Below are positions 21,052 to 29,182 of a stretch of 29,182 nucleotides of DNA, piece by piece (position 1 is the first letter of the stretch; every line of letters starts with the position of its first letter). The DNA is from Pleurotus djamor (taxonomy: Eukaryota; Basidiomycota; Agaricomycetes; Agaricales; Pleurotaceae). The notes under the pieces were generated by a model. That model was not told the origin of the DNA. It made no database searches and was given only the letters and a program-made list of their open reading frames with translations. The stretch spans positions 1 to 29,182 of the forward strand of contig JAPEVF010000583.1 of NCBI GenBank assembly GCA_029747585.1. Direction: 5' to 3'. Position numbers and translations under genes: made by a program.

Positions 21052-22845
21052 GATGGTACGAGGAGAAGGCACGATGTTAGTATGACCACAATCATTCGTT
21101 GCAATTTATAGGCTGACCTGTAATTCCAAAACGGGACGACAATGGATGCTGCGATCGTTGCAGCAGGAGACCAATGTGGCAAGAGGAAAAGGTTGGGCCA
21201 CCAGGATTCAAAGTCCGCTACCGCCTTGTTCGAACAGTCAGGTGATCGCGCCATCCTCAGGAGCTCCCCCCTGGCTTCGTCCCCACTCTCATCATTTTCT
21301 CTCAGCCTCGAGCTTCACATTCGTATAGCTCACTTGTATACACAGAGAGTAGTAAGGCCTCTGTAAGCTCGAAGGTACGACTGACTGTGGCCTTTCTGCC
21401 CACCAAATGGGTCATGGCCCACTGTCCCAGCCCGCGACCCTTTTTCCGCCGCTCCCTTTTATGGCCACCGCACAAAGGAGAGTCCCCCATTGCCACGTTC
21501 CGTCTCCAGATTATCTCCATAATGGGACGTTGACTCTGACTCTTGCGCACCGCATCTCCGATCTCAGATTTTTCGCCAAGCGACACCATTGCCAGCGAAA
21601 AAGCGCCAGTGAAAAACTTGAGTGAAAACGACGTCCGACTCTCCAGCCTCGTTAAATGAGCTTGGACTCTGATCCGCTTTCGTCCTCACTTTAGTGCTCC
21701 GTACTATATTAATCGAGTCATACTCAGATGTGGATACGTATCCTCAGTCCTGACCAGCCTCAGGCTACCTGCTCTTCTCGCTCCGGTCTGGCCCACTTTC
21801 CATAGTGGTCATAGTTATCACGGGTGGAAAAAGAAACACCGCTGATTATGACTGAAAGGGACACAGAAAGAGAGGCAATGGAAGTCCATTGATTACCTGT
21901 TGGAATCAGTCACGGTGGTATCTAGCCAATTTTCTAGCTCTTCACGAAAAACATGCGTCAACCGACTCATAGTATCCAAGCATCGTAGCGTACTGAGATC
22001 TCTCATGGACACGTGAACCAGTCAATTTGAGGGCTTCCATCGCAAGATTGAAGAAACAAGGTACATTATGTGCGAACGGCGCGGTTCATCTCCTATAGCC
22101 TCAACACTCAGTCGGGAGGAGGTCATAAATACCTACCAGTTTCGAGTCGGAAGAAGAGCCCAGTGCCGAGGACCAGCTGAGAAAGAGGCGCCAGCACTAT
22201 ATACCAGGTCACGAAACTTCCAACGTCTGATCATAAGGACCATTGGTCTATTGAGATGAGGATGATCCAGAACATCTGTGGCCCTCAGGTCCCCGAGATA
22301 AACGATGAAAAGCATCCCGTACGTTGTACAAACGGTCAAGTAACGCCATCTTTCATGCTAGGTAGAGTATACTCTACGAACCGTCCGCCGAGCCTGAAGA
22401 GGGGGATGGGAATGGGTGCGCTATCTGTGGTGGAAATGCTCGCTGCTGTTGACAGTGCCTTTGCCCATCTCCCCTGGGAGCTTCCGTGACGCAGCCAAGC
22501 AAGAGGAACACAGCCCTTCGTCGATGGATGCCACTTCGACTGATGATTTCACAGATACTGAAGGGTGACGCTGGCATATTCGAGAACCTGTCGCTGGCAC
22601 CCAAAGTAAAGGGAGTAGGGAGAAAGGACTTGAGAGGGTATTCAGATAGGCGACCGCGAAGTGGGGCAACGGGGTAAGTGCATACCTAGTACTAGGTGTC
22701 TCTCTAACACTAACGAGGGGACATGTTATAGGACCACCAAGGATATATTATACCTAGTATCAACCAAACGTTCAATATTGTAGACCGATATCGTTATGTA
22801 TGCGACTTACTGTACATGTACATAGAGTACGTAAAACGTGATAGG
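21052..22845. other. 1.8 kb stretch without a recognisable gene
   Basis: This holds the FunK1 upstream region and the 3' flank of the LENG1-like gene. Open frames are short (under about 120 codons), overlap in several frames and have no recognisable domain. An intron-like segment with GTAAGT donor and TTATAG acceptor lies at 22675-22731, which could mark a small plus-strand gene ending here (an ORF from 22486 leads into it). Palindromes at 22684-22697 and 22811-22822 are noted separately. No tRNA or transposon ends were seen. Confidence 0.45.
22684..22697. repeat. 14-base perfect palindrome
   Basis: ACCTAGTACTAGGT reads the same on both strands. Its half, TACCTAGTA, recurs at 22751-22759. 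It lies inside the intron-like segment near the 3' end of the LENG1-like gene. Confidence 0.6.
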
Positions 22846-23770
22846 TTACCACCTTCTGTTGTGTCGTTCCCTCCCCCGATGAGCTTCCTGCACCTCTCGT
22901 TTATTGAAGACATCGTCGTAACCCCCTCCATGTACAGTGCTGGGCGTTTCGCTGCCCATCATTTCGCGCTTCTTCCGCCGAATCAATTCCTGAGCACGCG
23001 CCCGCTCAGATGATTCCCGCGTCAAACGGGCGTTCACTTCGGGCGGTTTCAAGGGATCGGCAACGCGGTTCGATCGATAGCGGGAAGAGGTGGAAGATGA
23101 CGATGAAGGCTGCCGTGACGACGCCAGCTGGCGGGATATAGAGGTCAGCGGATCGTGCATAGCCTGCCGGGCTTTATCTCGTTTTCTATGACAAAATGTG
23201 AGTATAAGAGGACAGTTGGAAGAACGTACTCTCACCTTCGCTCCTCGTCCCCATCATCGTGACTCTGCTCGCCAGACTTCCTCGACGAATACCAAGGATT
23301 CAAGTCCTTGCTAGAAGGCGCAAGTGGGACTCCCTTATCTGTCTCCACAGGATCCGCCTTTTTCTTCGATGACCGAGTGATAGCTTCCATCGCGCCCTGC
23401 TCGAGGTCTTCAAAGAGGTTGATATGCCCGCTCGAAGTCGTCAGCGCTGGTTGCTGTACCGCAAGTGGCGGGGGCTTGGTTTGGATTTGATTCAAGTCTC
23501 CGTCGTCCTTTTCCCGAGATTTTCCTTTTGAGTCTTTGACTTTGAGGCCTGCTTTCGCCCTCAGAAGATCCATTCGTGCTTCTGAGTCCTGCGATAGGTC
23601 ATCCATGAACAGGGTACGACTGATGCTAGGAAACTTACGGCCAACATCATTCTGCCCTCTTCCTGTGCTTCTTTCAGCCGCGCTTCTTCTTCATCTCTGC
23701 GGACTCTTTCGATGTTATCTCGGCGGTAAGGATGGTAGGATTTGTGATGAGCGATGTTTAACTTGCCCAT
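22846..23770 (-). CDS. CIR_N-domain protein, LENG1-like
   Basis: Three exons: 23639-23770, 23236-23588 and 22846-23185 (274 residues, phases agree). The N-terminus MGKLNIAHHKSYHPYRRDNI followed by ERVRRDEEEA is the CIR_N signature shared by LENG1, CIR and CWC25-type proteins. It is followed by a Glu-rich helix and LLRAKAGLKV. The middle is low-complexity, with a short NLFEDLEQG motif. The C-terminus is strongly basic (RRKKREMMGSE...) and ends GGYDDVFNKREVQ. Relatives are nuclear and tied to splicing or transcriptional repression complexes. A spliceosome-linked role is the best inference but unproven. It is divergent from the F-box gene, with 151 bases between starts. Confidence 0.82.
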
Positions 23771-23921
23771 GGTTAATGCGGAAGTGTCGGTCGAGCGCTT
23801 GAACGTCCAATGAATTAAGGCCTCATGTGTCCTCTCTTACTGACTGTGGGAGTTAATATTCCCACAGTCAATATCCGAGATCATTTGTGGACCGATCGAC
23901 AAAACTCACTGGTTGATTCTC
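23771..23921. promoter_or_regulatory. Divergent promoter with inverted repeat
   Basis: The 151 bases between the starts of the LENG1-like gene and the F-box/propeller gene must serve both. No TATA box is evident. The inverted repeat at 23841-23870 sits nearly in the middle and is the only striking element. Confidence 0.5.
23841..23870. repeat. Perfect 11-base inverted repeat, 8-base spacer
   Basis: The left arm TGACTGTGGGA (23841-23851) and right arm TCCCACAGTCA (23860-23870) are exact reverse complements around GTTAATAT. It could be a binding site for a dimeric regulator of both neighbours, or form a hairpin in an RNA leader. Confidence 0.85.
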
Positions 23922-25847
23922 ATGATATCACTACCTCCAGAGATAATCTTGCATATTCTGTCTTTTGTGACGCTGAAGGACCTCCTTCCACTCCATCTCG
24001 TCTGTAAGGAGCTCACTGGGCTCATACGGCTGCGTGCGGAAACTGTGTATCGGGATGTGGCCTTCACCAGCGATTTTGTGTCATCCCGCGAGATGGAGTT
24101 CGAGGACTTGATGAGTGTTTACTCTGAAAGGGCGTTATATCGTGTGGAAAGCTGGAAAGACCTCTGTATGGACTCCCTCCTTCGTATATCAATGGTCTTA
24201 TAGACCCTCTGTCAAACAGGCATACGCCGAAAGCTCCTTGGTCCTAGCTGGCTGGGCTACGGCCCATCCACATTGAAGAAACATGGAAATAATGTCAATT
24301 CACGAATGATACATCGATTCAAGGTCGACGAACTTGCAGGATACGTAATTTCAACCTCGATGACGGGGTCTTTGATCGTCTCGGACATATCCTCCGGGGA
24401 AATCTTGTGGTTGATCAGTGAGGTGTGTAACTGAAACCATGACTGTCCTCTACTCAAACCCGTTACTCAGAACCAAGGTTACGTGCGTCCCTATGCACAT
24501 TGCGAATATGGCCAAGGCTATATCGTATTCGACCGTTTTGACGGACACAAAGAAGTCTGGCGCCGCGCATGTGACTTTGACTCCTCCCCATTGCCCGAGG
24601 AGTCTCTTCCCGCACCATTTCAGCTTGAAGCGTACCGCAAGACCTTGGAAGATCATCCTAACATCCGTGGCCACTTTCGCCCATGGCTGCTCCTCACCCC
24701 TCCTGCCCCCACACTCGCGTATCGTTTCATATATCCAACCCTCCTCGTTTGTGGTCACGACCAGGCCTTCCTATACGATATTCCGAGCGGCCAGCTAATA
24801 CAGACCATCAAGGATATCCAGCAGATCAACGAAATGGGCGAAGAACTAGGGGACCTCCGCTATGTCGAACTGAGCGCCCGGTATGTGTTCGTCTGTGGTT
24901 TGGAGACATTGCGTGTCTTCTCTAGACAAGACGGATGCATGGTGCTGGAGATCACATCGAGCGACCGGTGGTACGGAGCCTGGAGGTTTGAATTGGTACC
25001 AACCCCATTGCAGGAAGGACACCAGGAAATGGCTCTCCAGCCCTTCAACGTCTCACGGTCTTCGGTGATCAGAAACGACAATGACCCAGCTTTATACGAT
25101 AACATCATCGCTGGTAAGTGCTTTTCTGATCACGAGCAAGGTGCTTCTGAATTGATTGCTCTCAAGCCCATGTGTCCTCTTGTGGCTCGCATCTCGTCGT
25201 TCTACTCTCCAGCTCCCGATGTCTTGTCATCCATGACTTTGAACGCGCTGTCAAAGGCGAGAGCACGCTACATGAAATAACCTTGGACATCCAACTTGGG
25301 TCACCTCGATTCCGGTCCATCTATCTCGCGTATGAATTCGGCAGAATTGCAGTCGCTACGGTATGTACCCATTGATTATGGCTCCTCCACCAATTACTCA
25401 TGAGGCATGTAGGCCAGTGGCATATTTATTGCGCAGCCGATCACACGAGAAGACGGTACGCCGTATGTGCGTGTCGCTCGTGTTATGCACCTTTGCGATA
25501 TACATTCGCTGCGTCACATCAGCTGCCTCCAGATGACGGATACAGGCCTCTTCGTCAACTGTTACCCGTCAACCGCTCCGGTGCAGTCATCTGTAGACGA
25601 GTTCAATGAGAGCCTTACTGCTCCTGGTCGTTACATAGGTGAGGTGACTCCTCCGACTTTGCTCCACCTCTCCTCACCCCAACGCTCTCTTAGCAATGCC
25701 CAATGGTGCGCAGGTGGTAGTTGTTCGCATGGAGCGTAAGTCGATTAGTCGTGCCGCGGGCGCCGACACCGCTAATCTTATCTTCTTCCAGGTGACAGAC
25801 CGCTCCAATCAGATATATATGATCTCAACGTTGTACCGACTTCGTAG
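23922..25847 (+). CDS. F-box protein with a WD40-like propeller body
   Basis: Seven exons: 23922-24165, 24220-24422, 24471-25113, 25167-25360, 25413-25638, 25694-25735 and 25792-25847 (535 residues, all phases agree). The first ATG in frame is at 23922 and begins MISLPPEIILHILSFVTLKD, a clear F-box (residues 1-45). The rest shows repeated beta-strand blocks such as GYVISTSMTGSLIVSDISSG, FIYPTLLVCGHDQAFLYDIP, YVFVCGLETLRVFSRQDG and LVVLLSSSRCLVIHDFERAV. These have the spacing of degenerate WD40 or quinoprotein-type blades. It is probably a substrate receptor of an SCF ubiquitin ligase; the target is unknown. Reading through the last intron would give a longer alternative C-terminus (to 26094), which I consider less likely. 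Confidence 0.8.
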
Positions 25848-26586
25848 TCCGCTGGCTTATGACGTGAATGAAACAGTCCTCGCCTCAAAGGTGCTTGTTT
25901 ACCTCACGAAGTTTGGCCCACAAGCCATAGCCATACAGCGCTTGGCGGAGTCTACCTTGCATAGCTCCGCTGTCGGTCTGCTTTGCTTGACGCCCGTATC
26001 GTCGCTGCTGTTTCTCCCCGAGCCTTCAATATGGTCAGACTGCGATGTCCTGTGCAGGGTGAACGGTCGATTACGTTGGGAAAGCTCTGGTTGAGGTGAG
26101 GTAGCCTTACGTTCCGCTGATGTCGTCTCATTAATCGTCCTTTCTTTTCAGTCCCGACAAGCTAACCTCGTCTGCTTTCAGCAATTCATCCATGCGATGT
26201 GGCTGACCTCCTCGGTAGACACGATACTCCTTGACCATTCAGAGTTGTTTCCCAACGCTGCTGAAGCCTGGACGAGAGCAATTGTATGTATCTGCGATCA
26301 CTCCGCTGACGGAGCCTGAAGGGCCTGACTCACTATCCTAAGCGTTGGCTAGTCATGCTACCACATAGCTGTGGGCTGTCATATTCGCAGATTTTCACCC
26401 AGTATGGTGTCAGCGATGGCCCAAGTACATGAGTCAACACGGTACCTCGAGAGACCCAGTACAATTTTGGACCTTCGTTCGAAGTTTACCTTCTAATTAA
26501 TGAAATCGTCGAGATATTTATTCTCGATCCATGAACTTCATTCAACTCACGCTGTATCTTTTAGGCGCTTCCATGCCTCTTGCAGA
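25848..26586 (+). other. Region with coding-like fragments, no resolved gene
   Basis: Downstream of the F-box gene, the plus strand has protein-like pieces in shifting frames. About 25977-26045 reads SALLDARIVAAVSPRAFNMV. From about 26152 to 26282 an open stretch includes CFQQFIHAMWLTSS and SELFPNAAEAWTRAI, followed by a GTATGT donor. A CGCAG acceptor near 26389 could lead to a short last exon. I could not build a start-to-stop model or name a family. It may be a decayed gene or one with an intron plan I missed. Confidence 0.35.
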
Positions 26587-26594
26587 TATATATA
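26587..26594 (+). promoter_or_regulatory. TATA box of the C2H2 gene
   Basis: TATATATA lies 60-67 bases before the ATG at 26654, within the spacing range of the other TATA boxes here. Confidence 0.5.
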
Positions 26595-26653
26595 CGGTGC
26601 ATTATGCGTCTCATATTGTATCAAGTCCCTCGTTGGGATGCCATTTCGCATTG

Positions 26654-27597
26654 ATGGATTCTGAATGGTCATCGTCGTACTCTTTTCAAAACGGTTCGGT
26701 CTCCCCTCTTCTCAACTGCGTGATTCATGTTTGAATGTACTCACGCCATTATCTTTAGGGGAACCTGCTTTCGATCACTCTTCAAGATGGGACTACTTCG
26801 CTGGACCGCCTACTGGTTTCAACTCTCCTACGCAGGGATTCCCATATCCTCACCTTCAGAAGCTAGCCTCTTCATCCTCAGCCAACACCCAAAGTCCTTG
26901 GAACGTGACTTCAGACGAGTCCCCTTGCCTTTGGAACAAACCTTACGCCGATACAGTTCATTTCCCTCGGGCGGAAGTTAGTTCAGGCTGGTTCGCCCAA
27001 CCCCCTTCCATCAACTATAGCCAAGCAGCTTCCGATCTTCATCCTCCTTCCTCATATCCCTTTTCCACCGTCGACGCTTGCTTTCCCTTGCCAGATTGTG
27101 ACAGCACCACCAGTGCCAGCTCCTTACCTTTCCCCTCCCTTGAACGACCAATCACTGTGAGGCCACAAGAACCAACTACAAACCTACCCGACGATGTTAT
27201 CCCTACATCCAACGCATTAGAAGGGTTGATTGCCGCTGGGGACTCAAATCAGGACATCAGCCAGTCCTTCGATCGGAAGATGAAGATCTCTCGCATCGTT
27301 GTAGGGACGTTTGCGGTCCGAGCCGCATCCGAAAGGAAACGCAAGCACGCTCATCGATTTAGGTGCTTTGTATGTAATCAAGGTTTTACCAGTCGAGCCA
27401 ATGAAAGACGTCAGTCGAAAATCAAAATCTTCATATCTCATTAGTCTGAAGGCTAATCCACGCTTTCCTTAGGACACTTGCGCGCTCATTTTGGCATCAA
27501 ACCATTCAGCTGCTCTTGTGGTAGCCCATTCACATCCCGTTGCGACCTGATGAGGCACATGAAAACTTCGCTTCACCCTCCAGCGGAATCCTTGTAG
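26654..27597 (+). CDS. C2H2 zinc-finger protein, probable transcription factor
   Basis: Three exons: 26654-26693, 26759-27409 and 27473-27597 (271 residues). The N-terminal ~195 residues are rich in Ser, Pro and aromatic residues (low-complexity, activation-domain-like). A basic stretch (SERKRKHAHR) precedes two fingers. Finger 1 is canonical, with C216, C219, H232 and H236 (C-X2-C-X12-H-X3-H), and intron 2 splits it just before the first His. Finger 2 has C244, C246, H259 and H265, that is C-X1-C-X12-H-X5-H, with an unusually short Cys knuckle. The linker between them (FGIKPFS) resembles the usual TGEKPF linker. Expected to bind DNA in the nucleus; targets unknown. The protein ends six residues after finger 2. 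Confidence 0.85.
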
Positions 27598-28041
27598 ATT
27601 TATGTGGTCATACCATCGTGTTCGATATGTATCATTTGGTTTGAGGAGCTGGCGTTGGATCTCGCACACACCCTTAGTTATTGGGTATTCCAGTGTATTT
27701 TCTGCGATGCTACCACGAGCGACTGAGTCGTACATAGGTGGTTAGCCATTGGCTTGGGATCGTGGGCTGTGTTTATTTATGATCATTGTTTCATTGGCCG
27801 CACGCATTCTCCACGCGTTCATTGTAGACGACTGTGCCCTGGCACACGCCACGAAGTTCATTTGGCCACTTCCAAGCAGTGCAAAAGTTCATGTCTAACA
27901 TGAGCCGTCGGTATCTCTAGATCTGGTCGGACAATCAATGCGTTTGTCTTTTCCACAAGGAGGCCCACTGAACAATGCATTGGGGTGGTCCATCTCATAA
28001 AGTCGTAGCGACATCGACTGTGGCTACTTGAATATTTTAGG
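27598..28041. other. Intergenic stretch after the C2H2 gene
   Basis: No gene recognised. It contains the 3' flank of the zinc-finger gene and the upstream region of the small gene that follows. The minus-strand frames here (27469-27735, 27858-28094) show no domain and no splice support. Confidence 0.45.
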
Positions 28042-28049
28042 TATAAAAG
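28042..28049 (+). promoter_or_regulatory. TATA box of the small four-cysteine gene
   Basis: TATAAAAG is a near-consensus TATA box 140-147 bases before the ATG at 28189. A transcription start near 28075-28085 is expected. The intervening leader contains a possible intron (GTCAGT near 28124 to CAG near 28178), which would bring the start codon close to the 5' end. Confidence 0.5.
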
Positions 28050-28188
28050 CAGGCACGCTCCTCGCGAAACTCCAGAGTCCCTACGTCTCTTCACCCCAAT
28101 ATTCCTAATCGGAAATCGTGCAGGTCAGTTACTTTCAAAATCTGAGCAGGCTCCAGAGTGCACTAATGCTCAGAGCAGCTTACTATCC

Positions 28189-28365
28189 ATGAATCTCACA
28201 CTCCTCGGCGATCTCGTGAGCACCGGAGAGAACTACGGAGACATCCCAAAATCAGCATGTATCTATCTCGTCGGACCCGATGATGACGCACCAGTCAAGC
28301 TTGAGGACTGCGGAGATCCAGCCTGTCCTAACTCTGCATCAGTAGTTGCTTGCTTAGAGAAGTAG
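28189..28365 (+). CDS. Small four-cysteine protein (58 residues), hypothetical
   Basis: A single open frame of 58 codons runs from ATG to TAG. It starts MNLTLLGDLVSTGENYGDIP. Cysteines stand at 24, 41, 46 and 55, and the middle is acidic (GPDDDAPVKLEDCGDPAC). There is no convincing signal peptide, so it is not an obvious secreted effector, although an upstream exon could supply one. Support comes from the strong TATA box at 28042 and the leader intron-like sites, not from any family I recognise. The even cysteine number suggests disulfides or metal binding. Confidence 0.45.
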   Translation: MNLTLLGDLVSTGENYGDIPKSACIYLVGPDDDAPVKLEDCGDPACPNSASVVACLEK

Positions 28366-28982
28366 AATACCTACATAACTCGCTCACAACTCTATCCAAT
28401 AATCCCTTTCAATGCTTGAACCGATGCCTTTGGTATGTTTAGGAGCTCAGGAGGCTCTATAGGGAGTCTTAACAGTGGTCTTCGGCGCTTCCTTTTTTCA
28501 CAACCGACCCAGCCGCAACTTGGCCCAAACTTGGCCGCAACCCAGCCGCCTTCCTAAAGTTCAATTCAGTGCAACTTCGGAGCAAACATACATGCGATCT
28601 ACGTAGCGAGCTTGTCTGCGACATGTGTTCTGTCTGACCATGTGCTGGCGATGGTGCAATGCTCACCCAAGCGAAAGCTCCAGCTTCCTCCAGCTTCGCA
28701 AGCGCAAGGTTTCTCACAATGTTCTCATTCCAATTACTGACGTGTATTCGATCTTTCCAAAGTTGGTTGGTTTGATGGTTGGTAGGAACTTACGCCAAAT
28801 CTAATCCTGGTGATCATTTCTAGTTTGGATACAGCCACATGGGTTTTCTGTGCATTTCGGCTCAGACGACTACCGATCCATGTTGTCCGGGGCCTTGTTT
28901 TTCTTCGTGATGTCGGAGCTTCCCTATGACGGGGTCTGGTGTGGTGGCGCCTGTTCTCAATCCTACATGGTGCTCAACCCGG
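28366..28982. other. Upstream region of the alpha-amylase gene
   Basis: No gene recognised. Short interleaved direct repeats occur at 28507-28549: ACCCAGCCGC at 28507 and 28540, and AACTTGGCC at 28517 and 28528. The minus-strand frame 28469-28717 has no recognisable content. This is probably the regulatory region of the amylase gene. Confidence 0.4.
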
Positions 28983-28988
28983 TATAAA
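28983..28988 (+). promoter_or_regulatory. TATA box of the alpha-amylase gene
   Basis: TATAAA lies 46-51 bases before the ATG at 29034. Confidence 0.6.
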
Positions 28989-29033
28989 GCTGCCCGCGCG
29001 TCATGATACCTTGCCAGACACACCCCAGCCTCA

Positions 29034-29182
29034 ATGGTTCGAAAATCTCTCATTTTTACAGCGATAGCCCTGGCTCAAGGCGCACTTTGTGCTCCACGGC
29101 TCAGGACGAACTCATCTGCATTGGACTCTCGAGCCCCCTCTGGACCAAAGTCTGTGATCATTCAAATGTTTGAGTGGACTTG
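29034..29182 (+). CDS. Secreted alpha-amylase (GH13), 5' end only
   Basis: Forty-nine codons are visible before the window ends. MVRKSLIFTAIALAQGALCA is a typical signal peptide (basic start, hydrophobic core, small residues before the probable cut after Ala20). After a short linker comes KSVIIQMFEWT, the first strand of the GH13 barrel as found in animal-type alpha-amylases (usual continuation WxSVAxEC lies outside). The enzyme would hydrolyse alpha-1,4-glucans outside the cell. The remaining ~450 residues, including the catalytic Asp/Glu/Asp, are not in the window, so activity cannot be judged. Confidence 0.8.
   Translation, partial: MVRKSLIFTAIALAQGALCAPRLRTNSSALDSRAPSGPKSVIIQMFEWT

Noticed and set aside
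25696..26094. Unspliced 132-codon extension of the F-box/propeller gene
   Set aside because: A good GTAAGT-TTCCAG intron (25736-25791) leads to a short natural C-terminus. Read-through would use the intron as coding sequence.
1..29182. CRISPR array, bacterial operon, rRNA, tRNA or intact transposon
   Set aside because: No regular spacer repeats, no terminal repeats with transposase or reverse transcriptase motifs, and no recognisable RNA-gene boxes were seen. The gene structure is fungal.

Overview
The window reads as nuclear DNA of a basidiomycete fungus, most likely an agaricomycete. Nearly every gene is broken by short introns (about 40-85 bases, GT-AG, two probable GC-AG). Several families typical of such genomes occur: a FunK1 kinase, a DUF6533-type seven-helix membrane protein, F-box proteins and PPxY arrestins. 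The species cannot be named from the sequence. Exon models were built by hand from splice sites plus reading-frame phase, so single exon edges may be a few bases off.

Layout: 83-1368 (-) is an unnamed glutamine-rich coiled-coil protein, divergent from the FG nucleoporin Nup54/Nup57 (1518-3238, +). Then come arrestin-like gene A (3875-5512, +) and arrestin-like gene B (5946-7574, +). A 71-residue membrane peptide gene (8295-8618, -) and an F-box gene (9013-10909, -) follow, then arrestin-like gene C (10983-12561, +). The three arrestins share one six-exon plan, including an 18-base exon, and each ends with a PPxY motif.

12589-13679 (-) is a SAM-dependent protein methyltransferase, divergent from an Arp10-type actin-related protein (13757-15584, +). 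The latter carries all three N bases of the window and an in-frame stop. 15794-17410 (-) is a 14-exon membrane protein gene that no single open frame reveals. 18493-21051 (-) is the FunK1 kinase. After a 1.8 kb stretch with no recognisable gene comes a CIR_N/LENG1-like protein (22846-23770, -), divergent from an F-box protein with a propeller-like body (23922-25847, +). Their shared 151-base promoter holds a perfect inverted repeat.

The right end holds a C2H2 zinc-finger protein (26654-27597, +), a small TATA-driven four-cysteine ORF (28189-28365, +) and the first codons of a secreted alpha-amylase (29034 to the edge, +).

How they relate: Nup54 (nuclear pore) and Arp10 (dynactin) are housekeeping genes, and the LENG1-like protein probably is too. 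The arrestins (ubiquitin-ligase adaptors by their PPxY motifs) and the two F-box proteins (possible SCF substrate receptors) both point to ubiquitin-dependent turnover, but nothing in the sequence proves that they act together. No tRNA, rRNA, CRISPR or intact transposon was recognised.
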